Part shown: piece by piece, positions 38,133-50,118 of the stretch | How positions within the stretch are numbered: the first letter of the stretch is position 1 | Layout of the letters: each line of letters opens with the position of its first letter | NCBI GenBank assembly: GCA_016758965.1 | Contig: JAEPRB010000131.1 | Span: 1-64,000 of the forward strand | Reading direction: 5' to 3' | From: Circinella minor | Lineage: Eukaryota > Mucoromycota > Mucoromycetes > Mucorales > Lichtheimiaceae | DNA: 64,000 nt | The notes under the pieces: generated by a model | The model's input: only the letters and a program-made list of their open reading frames with translations | What the model was told of the DNA's origin: nothing | The model's database searches: none | Translations under genes and position numbers: made by a program

Positions 38133-40197
38133 AGTAAATATGTCGCCACATGGTTGCTATTGGAATGTTCTTATGGTGTATTAATACGCCAAACTAATCA
38201 ATGTACTTGATAGCTTCTTCCTGAATGTGCCTCAGTAATTTTCGATAGGCAAAAAATACCACTCACAATTAATGATAAGACTGCGAATTTTATCTCTCAG
38301 GTATTATATCAATTGTATCTGTCTCTTCTTTTTAGCATATATTTGTATTTGAAATCCTCTGACTCTCGTTATTATTAAACAAATAGTCTCAATCCTATAT
38401 ATAACACGAATCAGCCCCACCCAAAGTTATAAGGCTTGTGAAGCAAGCGACTGCTTTGAAACACTTTGGCCACTCTTACGCACGCCGTGCGTCCCATTCT
38501 GTACCAGGCCTTACACGGGACTTCAAGGTTGGGGAGACAAGCTTAAATAAACTTCAGACATGGCCAACGGATTCGCCAAATGAATCGCTAAAATCAAGAC
38601 TTTGGCTGTTCCGTTAAATTTGGGGAATCCATTGGGAGATTAACACAACTGCTAAACCAATATCAAGCATAGGATTTACCAACCTTGATCCTGTCTCGAT
38701 CATTTTGTAAGTAGATATCTTTTATAATCATTTTTATAATTCTTTTGGATCGATCTAATTTTAAGTTGGTATAATTTTTCCTGATATATTTGCACATATA
38801 TCATATTCCGTATTTTCTATTCAATATTATATACTTTTAAAGTTGATTATCATTTTACATATATTACCAGCCTCAAGCGATATAGCCCCGTGGTGAACAT
38901 AAAACCATTTTTTTTTCGTTGCGAATACCTAGTGAATATTTACAACAAAACACGTTATCATGTAAAAATAAAAGATCTTTCTTTGCAACACAAACTAAGT
39001 GTAAAATAGTGAGCACCAAGTGTTAAGTTTTATATATGGGGGTTTATTTGATATGATGGTTGGCGATATTATTAGGTTAACCAAAGAGATTATACTTAAA
39101 GTTGTTGAGTAAAATAAATTTCGATTATCACTCATAAGGAAGAAAGAGGCTAAGACTTATACTTTTATGAGGGAAAAGTAATATAGTGGGAGCTTATTAT
39201 ATGCCAAACCACAAAAGAAGAAATTTCAGTTGGAAATATGAGTCGGAGCAATTATCCAAAAAGTGTAAAGAAGCTAAAAGTATTTGATCCAATTTGATCC
39301 TATTTATACAATTTACTATAATGTTTAATAATATTTAATAACTATCAAAACTATTTAATAATCATTAATGTTTCTTGATATTATTAAAAATATTCATTAA
39401 TTAATAATGTTTTTTATCATTAGCATCCACCAATGAAACTCAATATCCATTTTAATACTATCTTTATTGATTATTATTACTGATTCTTGTTCATATGACA
39501 ATAAAAAAATTTATGAGGGAAGGGTTTTTTTGTGGACGCAACAGTAGAGAATATTCTTCCTAGATATATATCAACTTGGTTATTATTACTATATTAAAAG
39601 CCTCAAAACATCATATAATAGTTTGAATATTGATGCTAAACTTCCCCTCATGTAATGTGTTTCTTCGAAAGAAATAAAATAAATGGTACGTATTGTAGTG
39701 CTTAAAAAAGAAATAAGTCTGGCTCCTACTATGGCAACATCTTTTCCGCACCCGTCCCGTACTCTATGCCGAATACTTCAGCAACCACCAAGAATTCAAC
39801 AACGAACAAGTAACAAATTCTTCATATATATTCATATACGTATATATATATCGTATCCACTGGGGTACAGTTTTTGACAAGAGAAAAAGAAAAACTTTTT
39901 TGTCCTTCAATATGTTGCTACGTCAGCGATAAACGCCATCCTAACTCATCTTAAACTATAAATTAACATCATTTCTCTCCTTGCTATGTGACCTATTCAA
40001 ATTCTTTTATATAAATCAACAATTACTATTGCAATGTACCATCCCCTTTACTTTGTCTCGTTAGACATATATAATCTCTCTCTCTCTCTCTCGTACTTTT
40101 GTCACTTGCAGTAGCAGTAACATCACTTCTATCAAACATGTTATTGTATTTAATAAAACAACATCGGAGTTATAACCAACTCCCATACAAAGAAAAA

Positions 40198-40860
40198 TAG
40201 CAGTATCGAGGATACGGGGTTACTACAGTATTGATGCCACTCTACTACTTACATAAATGTTAAATTTATTCGCCGTAGCTAGTTCTATCTTAATAATTGT
40301 TGATAGACAAAGTTTATTTAATCATGTGGAGTAAGGCTCAGCAAACGTTTTATCTGCCTCATCAATATCACTAAATTTTCACTACATATCAGTTAATCCA
40401 AAAATAAAACTACAAATAGGCCCAAGAATGGCACAAAATGCAGCAAATTTTTATAAAAAAGGCGTTTATAAAATACATGGTATTGTCATCCAAGTGATGT
40501 CCCCATTCACGTAATTGCTAATCCATAATCAACTTAAAAACTAAATTATCACCAGCCTCTACAAATGGTCACCATGATCACATATGAAATCGTTCCGTTG
40601 CTTGATATATTGACGTAAACCCATCCGCACAAAGAATAAACTTGATTGATCGATGATTCACATGTATAATAACGTATATATCAAGAAGACAAATCTGTCA
40701 TATATGTATTAAAAACGTATGGTCGAAAGCTTTTACACAACGTGATCACCATCACAGCTTCCAACTATTAAATAAAACATATTCTGAAAAAGTGAATGAA
40801 ACTCTATATTATCTTTGTAGGTTTATTTTGCGTTATAGCCGTTCAAGTATCATGGTGATG
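40198..40860. other. Unassigned accessory sequence
   Basis: This sequence follows the right end of copy A. Short open fragments such as the one at about 40427 (MAQNAANFYKKGVYKIHGIV) end quickly in stops. It may be transposon debris; nothing is assignable. Confidence 0.4.
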
Positions 40861-41525
40861 TACTACTTCAAGAAATCTCAGGCAGGCAAAAGATGAGCCG
40901 AAACCCGTTCCAGTTACGATGCATGAGATAATCCTGCTCGACATGATGTGGAATGTCTGGAATCACCCAGATTCTATCCGTGCTACAGCATAACCAAGCC
41001 TACACATCACCATATCTACTCTTTATGCTCATCAAAGACCATCATAAAAAGAGGCAGTATTCAATTTGCATACGGAGCACCAACCTATAACCTCAATTGG
41101 AACAGGTACTCAAAGTAATACAGCACCATAGAGACACAATCAAGTTGAATAGAAATAAAGAAAAAAGAAAAATGAGTATAATGACGTTATCATCCAAATG
41201 GTTCAATTCAATTATTTTTACCTTAGTCACGATATACCCAATGTAGGAAACGATGCAGTACTACTTCAAGAAATCTCAGGCAGGCAAAAGATGAGCCGAA
41301 ACCCGTTCCAGTTACGATGCATGAGATAATCCTGCTCGACATGATGTGGAATGTCTGGAATCACCCAGATTCTATCCGTGCTACAGCATAAACAAGCCTA
41401 CACGTCACCATATCTACTCTTTATGCTCATCAAAAACCATCATAAAAAGAGGCAGTATTCAATTTGCATACAGAGCACCAACCTATAACCTCAATTGGAA
41501 CAGGCACCCAAAGTAGTATAGCACC
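40861..41525. repeat. 267-bp direct duplication
   Basis: Two copies (40861-41127 and 41259-41525) lie in the same orientation, separated by 131 bp. They start TACTACTTCAAGAAATCTCA and differ at roughly ten positions, mostly transitions. No open frame spans a copy. The intervening 131 bp are not duplicated. The unit could be a solo repeat from a larger element or a recent local duplication. Confidence 0.85.
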
Positions 41526-43380
41526 GTCAGATATAAACATAGTCCTCTTTGATAAATGTAGTGCTGGTAGAAGCTAATGTTTGATGAGAAAGCATAACAA
41601 TATAGTGCGGCACATTTTTCCCTCCATTGGGAAAAATCAAAAGCCCTTGATCACCTTGCGGCGTAACTAAGTCACCAATTATTTTACCTCCGATGAGGAA
41701 CTTCGCAAAAATCACAATTAAAAAGGTATAGATTCTTAAAAAAGAGCGACATGACAAACAGAGTCACTGTATGAATGGCAAAAAAAAAGTACACTTTTTT
41801 TATCTCTTTCCTATAACACTCGAACCTCAGATTATCTCTTATTATCTATAAAATTACTTTTTTCCACAGAGATTCTGTAATAGATCCTGATCAGCGTCAG
41901 GAAGTGGCAGTGTAGCTACTGAGTTTGACAACGAAAAGAAAAAGTAGTATTTCATCCATCCAGAACACAAGATATGGAACAACCTGCTACGAGAAGTTAT
42001 CATAAAGTTGGATGGAATTTTTTTGACCTCGCTGTCGATTATAAAACTACATGAAGATACCTTCACAGAAACATCGTACTCTAGAAAATATTCTATTTCT
42101 TTTGAGGCAGTTGGTACATACGAGTGTCATAGAAATTTATAAAATTTAAAATAGATAGGAATGTAATATAATAAATAGCCATAAATGTTCAAAACAAAAA
42201 GATAAAAACTGAATGACCTATATAAAATCGAAATTTTGAATTAAAACTACTCATAAAGATCAACAGCCAGGACTCTGTAATAATGAAAATAAGGACAGGA
42301 TCATTATAAAAATTGGCATTAAATATAAAAGCTATCACACGTACTAATATATAAAGTACAATGTATGATTTTATGTTTGGTATAAAAATAACTGATTTGC
42401 TTTCTGCTTTTTTTATATTACAAAAGTATATGCACTATTTTTCATTATATGAAAGACAAAAACGTAATATTTCTATTGAATAACTCTTATAAAATTATTA
42501 TTATTTGATCCAGTAAATATTAGGTTTTGAAAAAAAAAAAAAAACTTTGAGATATTGTGTGGAAAGGTGCATCAGGTCTACGATGAAGCCATAGAACCGT
42601 TTTTTATGACTGGAATTGCGGAATTTTAAAAAGTACCGGAAATAAGATATAAGAGTTTTTTTTTTTTGTATAAGAGAATTTATTGATCCATAATGAAATA
42701 TGGAATTATTGAATAAAACAGAATAATCAGAAAAAATAAATAAATAAAATAAGGAAAGTGAATACAATCAATAGATAAGGTATAAGAGATAATGAATTAT
42801 ATCGAATAAAAACTAATGGTATTTATATATTTCTAATTATCGTAATTCTTGGTAATTATATATGATATCGGATATCTTGTGAAGTTGATATTATCTACTA
42901 AGAATAGCGATTTCTCATTGGATGGATGTTGCTGACAACAGTGTTGGCAGTTTCTCGACTTTCCGAGTCTCTTCCGCCAGGCGGAAATATATAGGACTAA
43001 ATAAAAAAATACCATTTAGAGTTTAGTATACATGATATTTCTTTTTATCAGTAAAGATAAATATGTTACATCATATTGTATAAAAAGTAGCCTGGTATAC
43101 TTATATTTTTAATGCTCCATATCTGTTACTATTATTATTATTATTATTATAACGTTCTATAATATATGGTCCACAACAGAAACTATGGAAATATATAGTA
43201 CAATAGCACAGGTATGGTAATAGTGAGTTTTTTTAGAACATCGGTCTTGTATGTATACAAGATGCTGCGCAAGAAAAGAATAACTTCAACATACGTAGAT
43301 ATTATTGCGCGTTGTTCAGTATATTGGCTTGATAGGTTAAAACCCGACATCGACTGTCAATTCACAAGAGCTAAATTTAT
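41526..43380. other. Unassigned sequence with two minus-strand open fragments
   Basis: Minus-strand frames at 41854-42066 (70 codons; SGWMKYYFFFSLSNSVATLP) and 41527-41757 (76 codons; GGKIIGDLVTPQGDQGLLIF) have balanced, protein-like composition. They could be exons of one decayed gene read from 42066 down to 41527. I do not recognise a family. The rest (42070-43380) is AT-rich without a gene. Confidence 0.35.
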
Positions 43381-43940
43381 TACAGTAGGTCCCCGTTAAT
43401 TTCATTCATGTTTAATTTCAAGCCTCGTTAATCCACTTAATCTTGCCAGGAATAATTACAAAACATAGTGTCAACTTCCACGTCCCCTTTATTTACACTT
43501 TAGCAATGATTTTGAGGGCTTGAAAATAAGCGGCCTTACAAAACATGACTTGAGAGAGGATTTTATTGGTTTTCTGTGATAAAGAAGTTACACAATGTAG
43601 TTTGTTTAAAAGACAACAACTGTCTAGTGTAGTTGAAAATTAATGGAACCATGATAGTTCTACTATAGTACCAACATTGAGTGTATCTATGATACCCACA
43701 TACTTCTCATCCAGTAATTGGTCTTATCACAAAAGCGCTTAAATAAATATTAACTTATTAATATGAACCATATTAGACACCCACTAATATATACATTGAT
43801 CTTTTTTACACTACTATTTTCTGTTAAACTTTTTACCAGTTTTTGCCTCCAACATAATCCACCACCGATAATTTCATTCCTTCGTCAATTTCACAAAATA
43901 ACCAGGAATGAAGTACATGGAATTAATGGGGCCTACTGTA
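43381..43940. mobile_element. Non-autonomous TA-flanked element, pogo/Tc1-like ends
   Basis: The element spans 43383-43938 (556 bp). The left terminus is CAGTAGGTCCCCGTTAATT; the right terminus read inward is CAGTAGGCCCCATTAATT. They form inverted ends that differ by one substitution, a one-base gap and one further change. Both ends abut TA (43381-43382 and 43939-43940), the target duplication of the Tc1/mariner superfamily, and the CAGT start fits its pogo branch. The interior has no transposase frame, so it is a miniature element mobilised in trans. Confidence 0.75.
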
Positions 43941-45084
43941 AAAATTGCTGACTGAGGTCGTGGTCTATGTAAAGCAGTGGGATTTTTATGTATGTAGACA
44001 GACCTAGATTTTAGAAATGACAATGAGAATCTTTTTTTCATAAATATATACTCTCTCTATATCTCTCTTGTTTATTATTATTTTAATGAAACTTCTCAAT
44101 TCAAGATTCCATAAGCATATTGATTAATGAAAAAGGATTCCGCCATAGGATTCCGCCTGTCGCAAACCTAACACTATTATTATTATTTCGCATAAGCTTT
44201 AACGCTTCAACCTTACAGTTAAACTAGCTATATTACCACTTAGTAGTAAAGGATATAGTAATAATAGAACGCCTGATTTTAGAGAGTTTGGCAAGATTTC
44301 GTCCACAGTTTTTGACGGCAAAAATGTATCTTACAAAATATCTGAGTGCATACAAAGTTATTATAACGCCTGGAAAGACTCCCAGAATATTAGTAAAACA
44401 AAGCAAATTTATAAAGAGCCACTGGAGTCACTACACAGAAGTGTCACATCCGAATGCAAAAACATCTGCAGACGTGAACAAATCTTATTTGAATAATATT
44501 GATAGACTATCACAATATTTAAAAAATATACATCTACAAACAGTATACATCTACTATACAAAAGCATCCACTCATTATTCTACCATTGACTAGGTATCCA
44601 AAAAATAATGATATGTGTACTAAAAATAATGATAATCATTAGCAAAACAATGGTGCATCATCGTTATCATTGTCATATTATTATTACCATTACGTATCAA
44701 AGTAATGCTGAACAGAATAATAGACAATCCCCACGTCTTCTTTCTCGCCCAACAATATTCACTATAGGAGACCTTCCACTTTTACACAAATCTCAATCTT
44801 GCACGATATGTAGAAATGTAACGCATACGCGCGGAACAGTATCAGCAATGGATTAGAAATGACTAGCTATTACGTTATTATATAACCCACACTCTTTTCC
44901 TACGTATCTATTAATCTCTTCATCTTTAAACTTCTTATAAATGTTATACATCACTACTAATATCAAAACCCCATTTTACTTTACTCATGCTTTACAGTCT
45001 AAATTAAAAAAAAATAGCCCTCAGCTTCGCTTCGTACGTACTATTTTTTTTTTTTGGCCCCACGTATATTAACCGGGCCAAAAT
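43941..45084. other. Unassigned accessory sequence
   Basis: A 101-codon frame at 44288-44593 and an 82-codon frame at 44608-44856 are open, with ordinary composition, but have no recognisable domain, consistent splice context or duplicate elsewhere in the window. I do not call them genes. The short inverted repeat TTGGCCC...GGGCCAA lies at about 45053-45082 beside a GC-rich GCTTCGCTTCG run at 45022. Confidence 0.4.
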
Positions 45085-45505
45085 TAGTGATGATTTCAAT
45101 CGTGGTATTTTCCTTGAGATTATAATTGTTGATACGTACGTACGGCTTTCATACTTTGCATTTGGGCTAATTGAGAATTGTTGAGTTGCTGGTGAGTGTG
45201 ATAAATTTGATTGTTTGTGTTGTTACCGATGGAGTCCTTTTCATGTTTTGTAAAAAGTTATTGGCAGACGATCCATATAGTTTTTTTTAGTCCTACGTAT
45301 ACTACATTGTTACGTAGACCCGCTTTTTTGGTTTTTGATGGGTTGATGGAACGTGATAAACCTAGTTCAATCTTTTGTTTGAATTTGAGGTTTTTAACAT
45401 CAAGGTACTCTGAGAGGACTAAGAGAAAAGAAAGAGACCCCCTATTATAAACATCAATGTTAGAAACTGGCGGAAATGTAAAAGACTACATACAATGTTG
45501 TACGT
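45085..45505 (-). repeat. Repeat fragment C, inverted relative to A and B
   Basis: The reverse complement of this segment aligns with copy A 35487-35890. Shared stretches include the left end (TCTTTTACATTTCCGCCAGT), AAACCTCAAAT, TGCCAATAACT followed by ACAAAACATGAAAAG, and CAACAATT followed by AATCTCAAGGAAAA. The match stops abruptly at about 45085, where a GC-rich GGCCC-containing hairpin begins, as if the unit was truncated by insertion or excision there. The frame 45211-45450 on the plus strand is antisense to the family's 5' exon and is not a gene. Confidence 0.7.
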
Positions 45506-45961
45506 AGAACTGGAAAACAAAATTACATTATCTAGGTCTACAAATTTAAATGGATGCTTACGCACAGTCTTTCAGATTTAATGTTTGCTTGGCCCGTCTT
45601 AATATTTTATTTAAATGTTTTGAGACCTATACATGTATATATAACAATAACAGTTTTAAAAGGCACGGCGCATTTCGCATATTTGCCAAAGCCGGGTCTG
45701 TGTGAACAGAGAAATACAATAGTAAGAAAAGACTAGTCGAGAAGGGAGATAATACTGGACGGTAAAGATATAGTGAATGAAGAAAAATTTGACGGTAAAT
45801 AAAGAGCTTGGGTGATTGTTTTTTCTCCTCAAGAAAAAAAATAGATAAGAATATGCAAGTTACAGAGATAATGATGGTGGAGCTATTATATCGGTAGGCT
45901 GAGAATATAGGTTATGTTCTGACCAAAGTACAAAATAATTGGATGTTGTTTTGTTAATAAT

Positions 45962-46083
45962 TACAACCCTTCCTCGCTTCGCTCGGATAAATGAGCCCCT
46001 TCGCTTCGCTTCGGGTCATTTAGCGGTTTGCGTCGCAAAGGGGGTTCCCCCCTTTGACCCCTAACGGCGCTTCGCGCCTTGTA
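45962..46083. repeat. GC-rich cluster of short hairpins
   Basis: About 120 bp of GC-rich sequence in an AT-rich setting, built from successive small palindromes: CCTCGCTTCGCTCGG, CCCCTTCGCTTCGCTTCGGG, TTTGCGTCGCAAA, AAGGGGGTTCCCCCCTT and GGCGCTTCGCGCC. Each can form a stem with a tiny loop. A shorter relative (CAGCTTCGCTTCG) lies at 45020. Such strings resemble the GC clusters / double-hairpin elements known from fungal mitochondrial DNA. A nuclear mitochondrial insertion or a mobile hairpin repeat are both possible. Confidence 0.7.
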
Positions 46084-47241
46084 GCAACGATATTCAAAGG
46101 TGTATAATCCTTTTTGAGATAAAAAAAAATATATATATCAGATATAAGTGTAAAAAATCACAAATAATAATAATAATAACGTCATGAATTAATCAAACCA
46201 CGTTTGAAGATATATTATACATATATGGTATGACATCCAGAAAAAAATCAATCGACACTTTTGTTTTGAACCGTTCTGAACTTATTAAATTTTCTGTAGT
46301 ATGTGAAGAAACATATATATTATCTTGATACATTATCTGTACTTGTTTGTCATGTTTTATTAGTTTTAACTCAGTCATATTTCCTTTTTTGTGTAGTAGT
46401 AAGTTTTACTAATAAAATTTCCTTTTTTGTGTAAAAATTGTTATTTTAATAATATAGATAATATAGATATCCGGTTCAAATATACCATTTTCATGGCAAA
46501 GTACGTCGATATCAAACATGAGTTGAGTTAAATGGTTTCATAAATTGATCCAACAGTGACTTTTATTGGGGCTGCGAGGTCGGTTTTTATTTTTATTTTG
46601 GTAATGCGTACAACTCAAATGATATTGGATCGAGGACTATATAAGAAGCTTTAAGTCGTATATGAGCATTGAGGCAATAGATGACATGTCGGCGTGACAG
46701 GTAAGTTCAGCTATTGCAATTGTTACATTTTACGTCAGGTCGGCCAGTATGTTACACATTCAAGTCGTCATCGAAGCAGTCTACTGCATTGATAGTACGT
46801 ATGCCATGAGCAAGAACACAATTGGATCGATACCTTGGGCTTAGTCCGTCTGTCTGTCGGACATATAACGCTGCTATCAAATATATCTCCCTCCAAATAA
46901 ATAAATAAGCTTTTGTCACCACTTTGCATTTAAAAGGTTTCAATTTAAATATGTTCTATACTTGGAATGTTTGTCTTGATCAAAATTACTGCTTTTTTAG
47001 ACTGCTTTTGTGCATTATAATGTTCAGTGGATGAGTGAAAAAAATGTTCTTGAGATTAGAAAGATAGGACGAGAGTCAAAGGTATAGATAGAGAAGAGGG
47101 GTGCTTTTTTTAACGAAGATAAAAATGGATATAATATAAAATGAAGTTAATTAGAAAGAGTTTTATGAAAAGTTATTTTGAGAGGTAGAATGTGATGCGT
47201 AAAAGAGTTGAATTTGCAGGTAGTACGTAGATTGATTCACG
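46084..47241. other. Unassigned, AT-rich
   Basis: It contains a short direct repeat (ATTTCCTTTTTTGTGTA at about 46379 and 46419). The minus-strand frame 46752-46943 (VRQTDGLSPRYRSNCVLAHG) reads like protein but is short and unassigned. Confidence 0.35.
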
Positions 47242-47497
47242 TTAGAAAATTATTGTTGTTCTGGATCATTTTTGCGTAGATTATCGCCACGCTTTTCAGT
47301 ACAATTACAAGAATAATACCACTACGTAGCATTTCTTCTCTAAAATAAGCTTCCGCGTCCTTCTTTTTTAGATGATTTACTGTATCAGGAATATGGACAA
47401 ATGTTTTGGATTTACCTTCGCTGACTAGGGATATTATGCTACGCCATACATCCCATTTACGGATGTCATGACTGTCTAAATAAATCGTTTCTTTATG
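47242..47497 (-). pseudogene. Open coding-like fragment, unknown
   Basis: The minus strand stays open for about 85 codons without an ATG start. It contains KETIYLDSHDIRKWDVWRSI and later KKKDAEAYFREEMLRSGI. The composition is protein-like rather than low-complexity. It ends at a stop near 47242. It lies 500 bp beyond the decayed transposase and on the same strand, so it may be another broken transposon gene or an exon of a lost gene. No family is recognised. Confidence 0.3.
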
Positions 47498-47998
47498 AAC
47501 AAAAAAAACCAGAGCATAGAACTCGTGAAGTTAATGACATAAGAATGGCTCGTATTACACCCATAAAATTTGAGTACATCGTTAAAATATTATTCATATT
47601 ATTACATATATGTAAAGTATGATAGTGTTATTTCATTCAGAAATTATTTGTATTAACACAAATAACATATTTGGTTAACAAGCATAGTTTAATACCAGCC
47701 ACTGAACATTTTGTATACGTAATGATTACATAGTGCTAGAACTTTCTTGCCAGCTGTCGCATCGATGATCCAGAACAATTGGGCTTATTTGGCGATCCAA
47801 TAAGAAACCCCCTTGTCGCATGATCAAAGTTCTTACTGCTATAATTGTCCACCTCCTTTTCTTTTCACTTTTTTATTTCTTCTGCCACTATGGTGCATTT
47901 CACTTGTAATCGCCAATAATTTATTTTATTTCAATTTTTTAATTTCAAAAACCGCTTCTTTATTTGGTAATTTGTGTTACCATTGTTATTTTTTATAT

Positions 47999-50118
47999 TT
48001 AATCATTTTTGTGAACACAGCGATGGGAGGTGAGTGTTCTATTGGAATATGTCTCAACTAGCTCCATTGCCTCTTTTGTTGGCTTATCTTGTGAATATGC
48101 CTCGATAAAACGCCACGCTTTGTTATAAAAACGACGAATAATAATGGGTTCTTGATGAGGAGGCGATATTTCATCAAGAAATAATGGTAAGTTATCTTTT
48201 AAGCCTTTGAATGTATAATCGCACCTTACTCTTGCCTCTCTTTTGGCAGCACCCCAGTAGCATTCAATCCAATTACATTCGCAGTGAAATTTGGGGTATA
48301 GTTCAAATATATGACCCGAATTCTCAACTACCTCATAAAGTGCAGACTTATGCCCTTGAAAATCAGCTTACACTCTATACGCCACGCCTTATCAAATCGA
48401 TAGGGATCCTTGTCATTCCATAAACCATGTTCTTTTAATATTTTTTCTACACCTTTAAACTAACAGACCCATTGTTTAGTGGCAGTCTTGATCTCCACGC
48501 CTCGCTTTCTCTTTATGACATTTTCTTGGACTTGTTCGTATAAATCTTGTTCAATTTCTTTGCCTTGTTTATCACAAAAATATTTTCCAGAACGAAATTC
48601 ATGATTACTACTGTTATGAGTGTCATCAATAACTCCACATCGTCTAGGAGCTTTAGGCATATTATGGGCGAGCAAAGCGTCACGTGGAAATGCATTGTGA
48701 TTACTACTTTGATCAAAAATAAACACTGCTTGGGCATCTGGATGAAGTATTTCAAAAAGAGGAATAGCATCTTCGGTCAATTGCTTTATCATGTCTTTGC
48801 TTGTCCAGTAGCCTTCTCTGTTAGTTCCAGCATAAAAATAAGTCTGTGATGTCCAAGCTGCAGATCTCATTGTTCCATGACATGGACATTGAAACTCTGA
48901 TATCATGATTGATTGCCCAGGTGATTTATTGCGTGGAACTGTTTCTCCTTCTTGAAGCCACAGTGTTTGTTTTCCATCATAAGCATAAAATGTTGACTCA
49001 TCGTGAGTAACTAGTACAAGCTTTTTCTGACCAGAAGCTAATAAAGCTGGTTCAATTACTGTTTCTACGTATTGCATCAGATTTATAAATCTCCATCCGT
49101 TCTCGATATTGCATCATTTTTTTTGCCCATGCTTGGCGATATTTAACTACATCAGCTCGATCGTGCCCATCATAGTAAATATCTTTATTGTTTTTACGGT
49201 AAACATATCCCCATTCATGCATAAATCGCCATAAAGTAGTATGTGATATAGTTCCTGGTATTCCAAGTTCTTTGGGAAGAATAGTCATATTAACAAACTT
49301 AAGTAGATCAGGTAGGTTACGTTGCTCAACTTTATGGTTCGTAATCCATTCCCGAATTCGTTGCTCAATAGTCTCATCACTTAAAATCGACTCTCGTTTT
49401 GCATTTTTCCCTTGTTGATGTTCTGAAATAAAACCGAAATCAAGGAATTCATTTGCTCAGCATCGTATTGCTTTGGTCTGTAATCTTTGGATGGATCAAT
49501 CCAGCAATCAATAGCATCAAGCTCGGAACTCTCAATTTTCTTTTTCTTCTCTAATATATAGTAAAAATAACGGTGTACTGCTTTAAGCTTACATATATGG
49601 AATGTGCTGGTTTGGTAGAAGTCACTTTGGGCATTTGCATTAGGTGTTATAAGTTTTGTCAAAGACATATATGCTTTTTTGATAACTTGATAGTTATTTT
49701 CGAATGTTTCTTGTCTCTGTACCATGATCTCGGATTGGGATACTTGTAGATGGCTAGAATTCATGTCTTTGCCAATATGAAAGCCGTGAAAATCAGTTAA
49801 CTTGCGTGATATTTTTGCTGCAGCTTCAATTTCCTTAGATTTTCTCCATATGGTAACTGGTGAATCCTTGTTATATACACCCCTGAAACTACTTCCTGCA
49901 TTTTTAGACCATACTAAAGGCAAATGCACAGCATGCTGTACTGTGTCATAACTCAGTTCTAAGATCTCCCAATCGTTAGGAAGAATCTCAAGATGTTCGA
50001 CTTCTTCAGATTGATTAGCACTAATTTCAATAGGTTCTAATCGATTAGCAATGATACAACCAATCTGGTTACGTTGTTTTGCTTTGGCAGCTTTTTGACG
50101 TTTGCTTGGAAAAGGCAT
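47999..50118 (-). pseudogene. Decayed DDE-type transposase gene
   Basis: The reading frame starts at the complement of 50118 (MPFPSKRQKAAKAKQRNQIG) and can be followed to a stop at 47999, but only across four lesions: a frame change near 49400-49440, one near 49075, an in-frame TAG at 48460-48462 and a frameshift near 48345. Parts in order: a basic N-terminus; HTTLWRFMHEWGYVYRK with YYDGHDRADVVKYRQAW; the first acidic motif VTHDESTFYAYDGKQTLW; IMISEFQCPCHG; the second motif AVFIFDQSSNH; and the third HCECNWIECYWGAAKREAR, with CDYTFKGL and IIIRRFYNKAWRFIEAY beyond it. This D..D..E arrangement with HDES and WGAAKR motifs matches a transposase family common in fungi and distantly IS630/Tc1-like; the exact family name was not settled. 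One break could be an intron, but the nonsense codon and other shifts show decay. Confidence 0.82.

Larger units (their letters stand above)
35487..40197 (+). repeat. Dispersed repeat unit, copy A (degenerate)
   Basis: About 4.7 kb that matches 50455-54473 (copy B) along its length in the same direction. Clear blocks: 35710-35900 with 50610-50800; 36415-36545 with 50945-51080; 36610-36730 with 51140-51260; 36865-37020 with 51290-51470; 37395-37660 with 51760-51970; 37740-38046 with 52050-52362; 38400-38720 with 52730-53000; 39640-40197 with 53935-54473. The left end is shared with the inverted fragment C at 45085-45505. Indels and many point changes separate the copies, so the duplication is old except near the right end, where similarity is higher. 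No long terminal repeats or clear target duplication were found. Confidence 0.8.

Noticed and set aside
44288..44856. Two open frames of 101 and 82 codons
   Set aside because: No recognisable family or duplicate, and the flanks are transposon debris, so chance frames cannot be excluded.
45211..45450. 79-codon plus-strand frame
   Set aside because: It lies on the opposite strand of repeat fragment C, whose coding sense runs the other way.
46460..46500. GGTTCAAAT box resembling a tRNA gene B box
   Set aside because: No matching A box, acceptor stem or cloverleaf could be formed around it.
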